Shown here: piece by piece, positions 45,004-52,661 of the stretch
Numbering within the stretch: position 1 is the stretch's first letter
Layout: every line of letters starts with the position of its first letter
From: Pseudomonas gingeri
Lineage (GTDB): Bacteria; Pseudomonadota; Gammaproteobacteria; Pseudomonadales; Pseudomonadaceae
Direction of reading: 5' to 3'
NCBI RefSeq assembly: GCF_013386165.1
Contig: NZ_JACAOS010000001.1
Location: 1-64,000 of the forward strand
DNA: 64,000 bases
Notes under the pieces: model-generated
What the model saw: only the letters and a program-made list of their open reading frames with translations
What the model was told of the DNA's origin: nothing
Database searches by the model: none
Translations under genes and position numbers: made by a program

Positions 45004-46196
45004 GATTGAACGCTCCATAACTCGGATAACTGTTCGAAGACCTTTCCGACATCGTGTTCCAGCGCGGGGCCATCGAAGCTGCGCAGGCGCAGGCGGGTCC
45101 GGGACCCTTCATAGACACCGCTGGCGGAGTGCTCAAGGTCCTGCGGTTGGGCCCAGTACAGGGTCCCCAGGCCATCGCGTGGCGAGCTGCCGAGCCGGGC
45201 GATTACCCAGGCTCCTCGCTCGCGGTGCAAGGGCCGGCCCTCATTACTGCGGCTGCGCGCAAAGTCCCTGTAGCGGGTGGATGCCTCTGTCTGCAACTCC
45301 CAGGCGATCCCCAGGAGGTCGATATCCCTCACCTCCCGCCAGAGGAACGGAATTTCGGCACCGCCGACCCGTGCACCAATCTCCAGGAACAGCAACTCGT
45401 CACCCTGGTCGAACAGTTCGAGATGGAAGACGATTTCCCGTTCCGGCGCGAAGGCCGCCAGCAACTGCTCGACGCGTCGCGCAATTCGCTGCTCGTCCTC
45501 GCCTTCCTCCAGTTCGATACTGCCCAGCGGGCTGTCCGGGCCGAAATCGGCGCAACTGTTCACATAGCGCGACGCGGTGACCACCACGATCCGCTGCCCA
45601 TCCCACCAGCCATCTACGTGCAGGATGGGGGCGGCGCAGTAGACCTGGACCATCATCGGCTCCACGGCCTGCTGCAACAGGTCCAGATCCCCGGGGCCGC
45701 GCAGGATACTCACGCCACGACTTGCCGTGCCGTAACGTGGTTTGAGCACCAGTGGATAACCATGCTCGGTCGCCAGTTGCTCCACGGCTTGGCGGGAATC
45801 GGCGTTCACCGCCGGCAGCACGCTGATCGACGACTGCCGACCCGCGATGTCCAGCATGGTGAGCTTGTCGCGAAACCGCTCGGTCCAGGCCACACGGTCT
45901 CCCGGCACCTTCCATCGCTCGCGAATCGACGCGGCATTGAGCAGGTCGCCTTCATTGAGGGCGACCACCAGCGCCGGCACGCCGTGCCGCTCGACCAGGC
46001 GTTCGACCTCGGCCATGACCGCCCCGGTATCGTCCAGCGAGGCCAGCGTCGAACTCGACGCCAGGCGCTCGCTCGGCAGCGACGCGATGGACTCGGGCGT
46101 ACAGATCGCCCGAATCATCATCCCTGCAGGCAACTCGTATCGGTCGTAGAGGGCTTGGGAGCCGACCCAACGATGCAAGCAGAGCAGGTAGCTCAT
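45000..46196 (-). CDS. ATP-grasp carboxylate-amine ligase (second of tandem pair)
   Basis: A 398-residue ATP-grasp protein. Residues 1-110 form the pre-ATP-grasp domain (start MSYLLCLHRWVGSQALYDRYE). The ATP-grasp part has the nucleotide-binding YPLVLKPRYGTASRGVSIL (about 150) and the metal-site IVFHLELFDQGDELLFLEIGARVGGAEIPF (about 262). Ligases with this pattern join an acyl phosphate to an amine, often linking amino acids. Its start overlaps the stop of the first ATP-grasp gene (ATGA). Together they could build a dipeptide or amide product. The exact substrates are unknown. Confidence 0.82.
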   Translation of the reverse strand: MSYLLCLHRWVGSQALYDRYELPAGMMIRAICTPESIASLPSERLASSSTLASLDDTGAVMAEVERLVERHGVPALVVALNEGDLLNAASIRERWKVPGDRVAWTERFRDKLTMLDIAGRQSSISVLPAVNADSRQAVEQLATEHGYPLVLKPRYGTASRGVSILRGPGDLDLLQQAVEPMMVQVYCAAPILHVDGWWDGQRIVVVTASRYVNSCADFGPDSPLGSIELEEGEDEQRIARRVEQLLAAFAPEREIVFHLELFDQGDELLFLEIGARVGGAEIPFLWREVRDIDLLGIAWELQTEASTRYRDFARSRSNEGRPLHRERGAWVIARLGSSPRDGLGTLYWAQPQDLEHSASGVYEGSRTRLRLRSFDGPALEHDVGKVFEQLSELWSVQS

Positions 46197-47449
46197 GCCT
46201 TGGGCTCCACGATGAAGTGAACGGCCTCCACCAGTTCGTCGCCGATCCGCACGGCGTCCTCACGGGAGACGCCTGTTGCCAGGACATACCCCGAGACGCA
46301 GTCGGCAACGGTGTCGAGTGGCGGGATCTGATCGCCCTCGTGCTTCTGGATGACCACGGCGCGCTCGGCCTGGCCCAGCTCGAACAGGAACGGCAGGAAC
46401 ACCAACGGCTTCTCGCCCTGCGGGGTGTGACGCACGTCGACGTCAGGCTTGAGGTCGAGCTCGACCTTCTTCACTTGGCCAGGTGTCGGGACGAAGAACT
46501 GGATCGCCGCCCCGGCTATCGGCTCTGGCGACACTTGCGGCAGGGTGTCGATACCCAGGGGCACGGTCAGGAACATCCGGTTCAGGTCGAGGCCGAATGC
46601 GCGTCTTACCAATTCCGGGGCACCGGAACCTGCCAGGCGTGCGTGGGATTCGAGCACCCGAGGGCCTTTTGGCGTCAGCACGAACTCGCTGTGGGAAGGG
46701 CCTTCCTCCAGCTCCACGGCGTCGAGCAGGCGGCAGGTCATTTCCTTCAGCTCTTTCAGCCATTTCTTGGCGTCGGTGCTTGGCGTGCTGACTTCCCACT
46801 CGACATACTTGTCGTTCATGCGGTACTGGGAGTAGCCGATCGGCAGGTGGCGGCGCTTGAAGGAGAAGGAGTCCACGCTGACGACCGGCCCCTCCAGGTA
46901 TTCCTCGATGATGATGTGCTTGACGTCGGCGTCCAGCAGCGCTTGCCAGGCCAGGGTGGCGGAGGCTTCGTCATCGCAGGGATGGATATGCAGGCTGGCG
47001 ACGCCTTCGGCCGGCTTGAGCACCGATTTGCCATGCTCCTTGACGAACGCGACGGCGATCTGCGCGCTGGTGACATGGCGATAGGCAACCGGACTCAGAT
47101 CGTGCTTGGCCAGCAGCTCGCGCATCGCCACCTTGTCCTTGAGCAGGCGCGCGGTCTTGTAGGAAACCCCGATGAGGCCGAAATGGTCGACCACCTTGCC
47201 CGTCGATTCGCCCGCCACTTCGGTGGTGGTGATGATGCGATCGAATGGACGTTCACGATGCAGGGGTTCGAGTGCCTTGATGATCGCCTCGGCGTCGTCG
47301 ATCCGGGCATGCACCACCTGTTCGCAATGGGCGACGATCTCCGGCTCGTAGTCACCCTCCTGATGCACCAGCACTACATCGATGCCCAGTTCCTTGGCAC
47401 CGTGAATAGGCGAGGGGCGACCACCGATTACTGCAATACGCTTGTTCAT
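46193..47449 (-). CDS. ATP-grasp carboxylate-amine ligase (first of tandem pair)
   Basis: A 418-residue ATP-grasp ligase of the L-amino-acid-ligase-like group (BacD/DdaF style). It shows MNKRIAVIGGRPSPIHGAKELG, ATP-site KSVLKPAEGVAS (about 142-153), EEYLEGPVVSVDSF (about 181), and the metal site SHSEFVLTPKGPRVLESHARLAGSGAPELV (about 252), where the usual N of ExNxR is His. The protein differs in sequence from the second ligase, so the pair is not a recent duplication. The start has SD AGGGA. It lies 45 bases after the oxygenase gene in the same operon. Confidence 0.82.
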   Translation of the reverse strand: MNKRIAVIGGRPSPIHGAKELGIDVVLVHQEGDYEPEIVAHCEQVVHARIDDAEAIIKALEPLHRERPFDRIITTTEVAGESTGKVVDHFGLIGVSYKTARLLKDKVAMRELLAKHDLSPVAYRHVTSAQIAVAFVKEHGKSVLKPAEGVASLHIHPCDDEASATLAWQALLDADVKHIIIEEYLEGPVVSVDSFSFKRRHLPIGYSQYRMNDKYVEWEVSTPSTDAKKWLKELKEMTCRLLDAVELEEGPSHSEFVLTPKGPRVLESHARLAGSGAPELVRRAFGLDLNRMFLTVPLGIDTLPQVSPEPIAGAAIQFFVPTPGQVKKVELDLKPDVDVRHTPQGEKPLVFLPFLFELGQAERAVVIQKHEGDQIPPLDTVADCVSGYVLATGVSREDAVRIGDELVEAVHFIVEPKA

Positions 47450-47494
47450 GCGTGAATTCCCTATTTATCGTGATGGGGCTTGAAGAGAAAAGGC

Positions 47495-48451
47495 TCAGTT
47501 GCAATACACCCTGCGCAGCCAGCGGGCCTTGCTGTCGGGCATAGGTTGGAACGCCTTGCGTCGATGCAGCACGCGGGCGTTCTTGAAAATGAAAAAATCA
47601 CCCGGCTGCAGCACCACCTCTATACCTTGGGTATTGCGCAGGCATTGGCGCAGAAGCCCGAGGGCCTCTTGGCTGTCCGGGTCGAGCGCGGTCACGATGC
47701 CGTCGTCGAAGCGCAGGCAATAACCGTTATCGCTCTGCTCCAGGATCGGCAGCACCTTCTGCTGGCCGTCGAAGCCCTCGTTGGACGCCGGCGCACCGAA
47801 GGTGTAGGCCGGTCTTTGCAACTGGGCCGTGGCCCAGGCGGGCAGCAGTGAGACAACGTGATCCACACAGACGATGTCGGTGGAGGCACTCTCGGCGTTG
47901 CGTACGGCAGCAAAGGCCAGGAAGTTCGGTACGGATACCGTGGCATCACGGCCCAGGTGGTCGAAGGGCCAGTTGGGGTTGTCGGTGTGCCAGAAAAACT
48001 CCACGTCCGCGCCCCAGGAACTCGTGGTGCCCGCGGCCTCGGGCACCGGCACCACGTTCCTGACCAGCTTGCCGAGGTTCTCGTACTCGACCGCATGGGG
48101 CCTGACACCGAGCAACTGCAACATGCCGAACTGCAGCAGGTCGAAGTCGAGGATGCACTCGGCATTGGGCAGGAAACCATTGCACGGCGTTGCGACCTCC
48201 GTGGACAGCGAGATGCCCCGCAGCAGCAGCGCCTTGTGCGGGCTGGCGGGGAACGCACGGATCGCCTCGAGGGTGTCGTTGCCCAGCACCGTGCTGAGCC
48301 ACTCTCTGCCGATTTCCCCGACCCTGTCGGCGCGGTGCGGTAATTCGGCCAACCTGGCGCGACAATCCTCCAGCCCTGTCAGGTCGGGCTTGTCGATGAC
48401 CATGATCTGGACTATCGAAGCCTGCTGAACGTCCATGGCCATGATGCTCAT
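47495..48451 (-). CDS. Fe(II)/2-oxoglutarate oxygenase, VioC/AsnO-like amino acid hydroxylase
   Basis: A 318-residue TauD/clavaminate-synthase-like dioxygenase. The iron triad is seen as FFWHTDNP (HxD, about 165-167) and VLHRRKAF (distal His), with a 2-oxoglutarate Arg in the ARWLRRVY ending. The final stretch LHRRKAFQP...RWLRRVY strongly recalls VioC, AsnO and related free-amino-acid beta-hydroxylases, although those use HxE. The start is the ATG at 48451: it has no ribosome site of its own but overlaps the stop of the 38-residue frame (ATGA), so translation is coupled. Likely role: hydroxylation or desaturation of an amino acid precursor. Confidence 0.82.
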   Translation of the reverse strand: MSIMAMDVQQASIVQIMVIDKPDLTGLEDCRARLAELPHRADRVGEIGREWLSTVLGNDTLEAIRAFPASPHKALLLRGISLSTEVATPCNGFLPNAECILDFDLLQFGMLQLLGVRPHAVEYENLGKLVRNVVPVPEAAGTTSSWGADVEFFWHTDNPNWPFDHLGRDATVSVPNFLAFAAVRNAESASTDIVCVDHVVSLLPAWATAQLQRPAYTFGAPASNEGFDGQQKVLPILEQSDNGYCLRFDDGIVTALDPDSQEALGLLRQCLRNTQGIEVVLQPGDFFIFKNARVLHRRKAFQPMPDSKARWLRRVYCN

Positions 48452-48564
48452 GATTTGCGGTTCAGGTATGAGCTGACCTTGGGGTCTGGCCGGTGGGCGA
48501 ACGCGCGGGTTCGACGGATAAACATCCCCAGCGGCAGGATCAGGTAGAGCAGAACGTAATCCAT
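48448..48564 (-). CDS. 38-residue membrane mini-protein in the biosynthetic operon
   Basis: A 39-codon frame with SD AAGGTG four bases before its ATG. It starts MDYVLLYLILPLGMFIRR: about 14 hydrophobic residues, then a basic, Pro-containing soluble tail ending SSYLNRKS. Its TGA overlaps the ATG of the oxygenase gene, which lacks a ribosome site, so the short frame must be translated for the oxygenase to be made. It may anchor the enzymes at the membrane, or act only as a coupling leader. It lies 36 bases after the carbamoyltransferase stop. No family is recognised. Confidence 0.7.
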   Translation of the reverse strand: MDYVLLYLILPLGMFIRRTRAFAHRPDPKVSSYLNRKS

Positions 48565-48600
48565 GGTGCACCTTCCCTAGTGAATGAAATGATCAGTCCA

Positions 48601-50442
48601 TCAGTCCAACGGCACGGTCTCGCGCCAGTCGACGGCTTCCTCGAACTGGGGTTGCTCCGACTTGTCCAGGTAAAAATCGCCGATTGCCAGCACATCGATG
48701 TTGGTCCGCATGAAACAGCGATAGGCTTCGAACGGCGTGTTCACGATGGGCTCGCCCCGTACGTTGAACGAGGTGTTGACCAGTACGGGACACCCGGAAC
48801 GCTCGTAGAAGCGCTCAAGCAGCGCGCGGAACCGCGGGTTGCGCTCCCGGTCCACGGTCTGCACCCTGGCCGAGAAGTCCACATGGGTAATCGCCGGCAG
48901 ATTGCTGCGCGCCACCTTGAGCAGGTCGATGCCGGTCAACTGTGCCTGCTCCTGTGGGATCACCCTGCGAATGGCTTCGGCCACCGGCGAGACCACCAGC
49001 ATGTAGGGGCTTTCCTCGACGATATCGAAGTAGTCCGACGCTTCCTCCTCAAGCACCACGGGCGCGAAGGGGCGGAAGGATTCGCGAAACTTGATGCGCA
49101 GGTTCATGGTCGTCTGGGTGTCCGCGCGGCGTGGATCGCCGAGGATCGAACGGCCGCCCAGCGAACGTGGGCCGAACTCCATCCGCCCCTGGAACCAGCC
49201 GATCACCCCACCGTTTTCGATGCTGGCGATTACCCGGTGATCGACTTCCTCCTGGGAAAGCCGATGGAAAACCGCGCCGCAGGCTTCCAGTTCGTCCCTG
49301 ATCTGCTCCTCGCTGTATTCCGGGCCGAGCAAGGCTCCGCTCATGCCATCGAGGACGCCGACGGGTAGTTCGCGACGGGTCACTCCGCGGTATTTGCGGT
49401 CGGTCAGCAGCGCGGCGCCCAGTGAGCCGCCGGCATCGCCCGCCGCCGGTTGAATCCACAGCCTGTCGAAGGTTCGTTCGCGGGAGATCACGCCATTGGC
49501 CACGCAGTTGAGGGCAACGCCTCCGGCCATGCACAGCGTTGTCTCGCCGGTCAGTTCACGGGCGGTCCTGGCCAGGCGCGACACCACGATTTCCGTGACC
49601 TTCTGCACCGATGCCGCGAGGTCGAACTCGCGCTCGGTCAGTGGCGCTTCGGACAAGCGTCGTGGCCCACCGAACAACCGCTCGAAGGCCTTGCCTGTCA
49701 TCACTTCGCCCTTGATGAACTCGAACTGGGTCCAGTCGAGCCTGAAACTGCCATCGGGCTTCACGTCGATCAGGTTCGCGAGAATCGTGTCGACGTAGGT
49801 CGTCTTGCCATAGGGCGCGAGCCCCATCAGCTTGTATTCACCGGAGTCCACCTTGAAACCGCAGAAATAAGTGAACGCCGAATAGAGCAGGCCCAGCGAA
49901 TGAGGGAAGGACAACTCCGCGACCAGCTTGATGCCGTCTGCCTTGCCGTGCCAGAGCGTGGTCGTCGCCCATTCGCCGACACTGTCGATGCACAGGATCG
50001 CAGCGCTCTCAAATGGACTGGGAAAGAACGCCGAAGAGGCGTGGGATTCGTGGTGGCCATGCACTTCGACCTGGCGCCCGTCCCGGTCCCCCATCGCTTT
50101 CAGATGACGCACGACCTCACGGTCCATCCGCCGCTTGGTCGACAGCCAGTCGCCCAGTGCCGGCGCATAGGTGCGCACGGCTGAAAGTCCCGCCACGGCG
50201 GCAGTCGAGAGCACGCGCCGGAACTTGAGCGCCGGATCTTCGTAATAGGCAACATGGTCGACGTCGGTCAATTTGATGCCCGCGTGCTTCAGGACGTACT
50301 CGATGGCCTGGCGTGGAAAGCCGGGGTCATGGCGGATCCGGCTGAAGCGTTCTTCCTGGGCGGCGGCAACGATCTTTCCGTCCACCACCAAAGTGGCCGC
50401 GCTGTCGTGATAGAAGGCGGAGATGCCAAGGGTGTACGTCAT
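48601..50442 (-). CDS. NodU/TobZ-type O-carbamoyltransferase
   Basis: A 613-residue carbamoyltransferase. ATG 50442 follows GAGGGAG. The N-terminal Kae1-like domain has SAFYHDSAA (His12), HGHHESHASSAF (His130/His134 region) and LCMAGGVALN; the C-terminal YrdC-like domain has WFQGRMEFGPRSLGGRSILGDPR and VLVNTSFNVRGEPIV. Such enzymes make carbamoyl-adenylate from carbamoyl phosphate and ATP, then transfer it to a hydroxyl of a sugar, antibiotic or amino acid. The start overlaps the HDO gene stop (ATGA). A hydroxyl made by the downstream oxygenase would be a natural acceptor; that step is inference. Confidence 0.9.
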   Translation of the reverse strand: MTYTLGISAFYHDSAATLVVDGKIVAAAQEERFSRIRHDPGFPRQAIEYVLKHAGIKLTDVDHVAYYEDPALKFRRVLSTAAVAGLSAVRTYAPALGDWLSTKRRMDREVVRHLKAMGDRDGRQVEVHGHHESHASSAFFPSPFESAAILCIDSVGEWATTTLWHGKADGIKLVAELSFPHSLGLLYSAFTYFCGFKVDSGEYKLMGLAPYGKTTYVDTILANLIDVKPDGSFRLDWTQFEFIKGEVMTGKAFERLFGGPRRLSEAPLTEREFDLAASVQKVTEIVVSRLARTARELTGETTLCMAGGVALNCVANGVISRERTFDRLWIQPAAGDAGGSLGAALLTDRKYRGVTRRELPVGVLDGMSGALLGPEYSEEQIRDELEACGAVFHRLSQEEVDHRVIASIENGGVIGWFQGRMEFGPRSLGGRSILGDPRRADTQTTMNLRIKFRESFRPFAPVVLEEEASDYFDIVEESPYMLVVSPVAEAIRRVIPQEQAQLTGIDLLKVARSNLPAITHVDFSARVQTVDRERNPRFRALLERFYERSGCPVLVNTSFNVRGEPIVNTPFEAYRCFMRTNIDVLAIGDFYLDKSEQPQFEEAVDWRETVPLD

Positions 50443-52550
50443 AGCAGCTCCCTCACTTTCTTGCGAAACTTGTCCAGCATGGTTTGCTCCCTGGGTGGAT
50501 TGAGCGCGACGAATCCGGTACGGACCCGCGCCCACATTTGGTCCCGATCATTGCGAGGAAATGCGCTGAGGTAGGCATCCAGACTCGCGGCAGCCCACGC
50601 CGTGTGCCCGGTGGAGATGTTGTCGATGGAGTTGTGCAGATCAACGAACATCGTTGGGTAGCCATAGGCAACCAAGGCCTTGTGGGTCCGTCGATAGCCG
50701 CCACCCACACCGGACAGCTCCATCGCCAGGTTCAGCCCGAGGATCTCCGGGCAGTAGGTTTGCGAATATCGCCTGATCGATAACCAGAACACCGGCAGTT
50801 CGAAGTCTTCATCGTTGAAGCAGGCTGCATTGGCGTAGCCAGGGTCGGCAGTGGCTGGCAACTCGCCATGTATCGCCTTGAGCAGATGGCGGTAGATGAC
50901 GGGATGGTTCTGAGCCTCGATACCGTTGCCCAGTTCATCGAAAAGCGTTTCGAACAGTCGGCTGCCGTAGGCCGTGGAGGCCACCGCCGGATGGGCGAAC
51001 CCGGCCAGCCAGGCACCGTCGATCATCGTCAGTGGCGCCAGGGAGAGGATATCGGCCACCACGTCCTCCCGGGATGGCAGCTCTTCGTCCTGTTCCAGTG
51101 ATTGGTTGGACGCTACGTGCTGGCCTTGCAACCACGATTGCAGAACACCGGGAGCCCATTGTTCCGGCAATGGGCAACGCCCGTTGGCGACCCCGCGCGA
51201 GGCCCTGATCAGCCAGCGCATTACGTAGTGTTCACTGTAGGATTCTTCTGCTGGCGTAAGCTCTACCCGCAGCAATCTCGGGTAGGCTTGTCGCGGGCTG
51301 AGACCGGTCACCAGAGTCGGTGCCTCGATGTCCTCCCGGATAGCCCCAACGAGCCTGCCGTCGTCCTTCCAGATCTGGCAGGCGGCGGGTTGCAGGGGCG
51401 CCTCGGCGTAGGGCAGGCCGGCGATCCAGCGGTGAAGAATGACGATGTCGTCGCGGCTGAAGATGCGGAACATCTTGCCCCGCGGTGAAATCAGGCTGGT
51501 GAGCAGCGGACTCGACTCCGGCTTGCCCGGTCTCACATAGGTGCTGGCAGCAAGGTGGTCGAGGAAGGCCAAGGAGTCATCGACCTCCAGCAAAGGCTTC
51601 ATCGGCACTTTGTTCAGTTGCGTCTTGTCATGGTACTGGCAAGCATCCAGCCGACGGCGGCTGATCAGATGACGCGCCGCTTCCCTTGGATCAAGCCAGC
51701 GCTCAAGCACTTCAAGCAGTGCCTCGCTCGTCGCCTCGGCTTGCCAACGCGCCCACAGGTAGCCTTCACGTACGCCTGCGTTGCCAGACTCCCCCGCGTG
51801 CAGGAGGAATTCGCGCACTGCTGTTTCCGCGAGCACGGCGAGGTCATCGGTTCCCCCGGCCGGGTCGCAACGCAGATCGAGGAATTGACGGGCGGACGGC
51901 TCATCGTGAGCGATGAACTCGAACGTGGGCAGCAGCCCGCAATGACGCAGGTACAGGTTGGCACCCAGGATCTGCGCCATCAGTGATTCCGGGAAGTGCC
52001 CCAGCATGGCCAGTGTCGAGGCAAAGTTGAAGGCCCCATCCGAGATCCTCGGGTCGGCCCCTGCCCGCAGGAGGTCTTCACCGACATCCGCCAGCCCATG
52101 CTGACGCAGCAACTCCTGGTAGCGTTGGATGCGACTGGCGGCCGGCTGGCCGACACCGACATCCATTGCGTGGATTCTCAGGGTGGCCATCGCGTAGCGC
52201 GCTTCGTTGTTCCAGCTGCCACACAGCCCATGAATCAGGTACTGGCTGCCGATCAGCAATGGCGCCGACTCAAGGGCTGCCTTGGCGCGTAGTGCACGGG
52301 AATCCGCCTCGTCAGCCTCGATCGCTCGCGCCAACCTGCGCAGTCCCTCACGCACGGGCCTGAGTCGTTCGAATGCAACGCCCGGCAGTCCGGCCAGGAC
52401 CGCTCCGCGGCTGAAGTCGGCGTCTGCCAGGTCCGCTCCAGGCACCGTTTCGAGGCAAGTGCGCAGGGATGCCGGCGTAAACAGACGCCTGGCTTCCTCC
52501 CCTGCCTGGGCTCCGAGGAAGCTGGAAAAAATCTGCCGATTAGTCTTCAT
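50439..52550 (-). CDS. haem-oxygenase-like (HDO/iron-containing redox enzyme) family oxidase
   Basis: A 703-residue protein. Its C-terminal part (about 520-665) carries the HDO iron-enzyme pattern: LFDELGNGIEAQNHPVIYRHLL, YCPEILGLNLAMELSG and DLHNSIDNISTGHTAW. The N-terminal part (about 85-215) has a weaker, similar layout (PLLIGSQYLIHGLCGSWNNEARYA, PESLMAQILGANLYLRHCG), suggesting two HDO-like folds in one chain. HDO enzymes such as SznF, UndA and BesC use a di-iron site for N-oxygenation, decarboxylation or C-C cleavage. The ATG shares one base with the stop of the 31-residue peptide gene and has no ribosome site, so translation is coupled to the peptide. Substrate unknown. Confidence 0.75.
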   Translation of the reverse strand: MKTNRQIFSSFLGAQAGEEARRLFTPASLRTCLETVPGADLADADFSRGAVLAGLPGVAFERLRPVREGLRRLARAIEADEADSRALRAKAALESAPLLIGSQYLIHGLCGSWNNEARYAMATLRIHAMDVGVGQPAASRIQRYQELLRQHGLADVGEDLLRAGADPRISDGAFNFASTLAMLGHFPESLMAQILGANLYLRHCGLLPTFEFIAHDEPSARQFLDLRCDPAGGTDDLAVLAETAVREFLLHAGESGNAGVREGYLWARWQAEATSEALLEVLERWLDPREAARHLISRRRLDACQYHDKTQLNKVPMKPLLEVDDSLAFLDHLAASTYVRPGKPESSPLLTSLISPRGKMFRIFSRDDIVILHRWIAGLPYAEAPLQPAACQIWKDDGRLVGAIREDIEAPTLVTGLSPRQAYPRLLRVELTPAEESYSEHYVMRWLIRASRGVANGRCPLPEQWAPGVLQSWLQGQHVASNQSLEQDEELPSREDVVADILSLAPLTMIDGAWLAGFAHPAVASTAYGSRLFETLFDELGNGIEAQNHPVIYRHLLKAIHGELPATADPGYANAACFNDEDFELPVFWLSIRRYSQTYCPEILGLNLAMELSGVGGGYRRTHKALVAYGYPTMFVDLHNSIDNISTGHTAWAAASLDAYLSAFPRNDRDQMWARVRTGFVALNPPREQTMLDKFRKKVRELL

Positions 52551-52645
52551 CAGTACATTGGATAGATGGAGGAATTGTTTTTCTTCTTGGCTTTTTTCTT
52601 CTTCTTGAACAGCCCGCCAAGTGCCTTGCGAATTCGCTTGAACAT
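52550..52645 (-). CDS. 31-residue highly basic peptide in the biosynthetic operon
   Basis: A 32-codon frame behind a near-perfect ribosome site (AAGGAGG, CTTT, ATG). It begins MFKRIRKALGGLF, an amphipathic basic helix, followed by a run of lysines with one Ala (residues 14-22), then NNSSIYPMY at the C-terminus. Net charge is about +14 with no acidic residue. Its TGA overlaps the HDO ATG by one base. The basic leader plus distinct polar/aromatic tail looks like a precursor or carrier peptide whose tail could be the modification site. An antimicrobial or nucleic-acid-binding peptide, or a pure translational coupler, are the alternatives. It falls below usual gene-calling length limits. Confidence 0.75.
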   Translation of the reverse strand: MFKRIRKALGGLFKKKKKAKKKNNSSIYPMY

Positions 52646-52661
52646 AAAGCCTCCTTAATCC

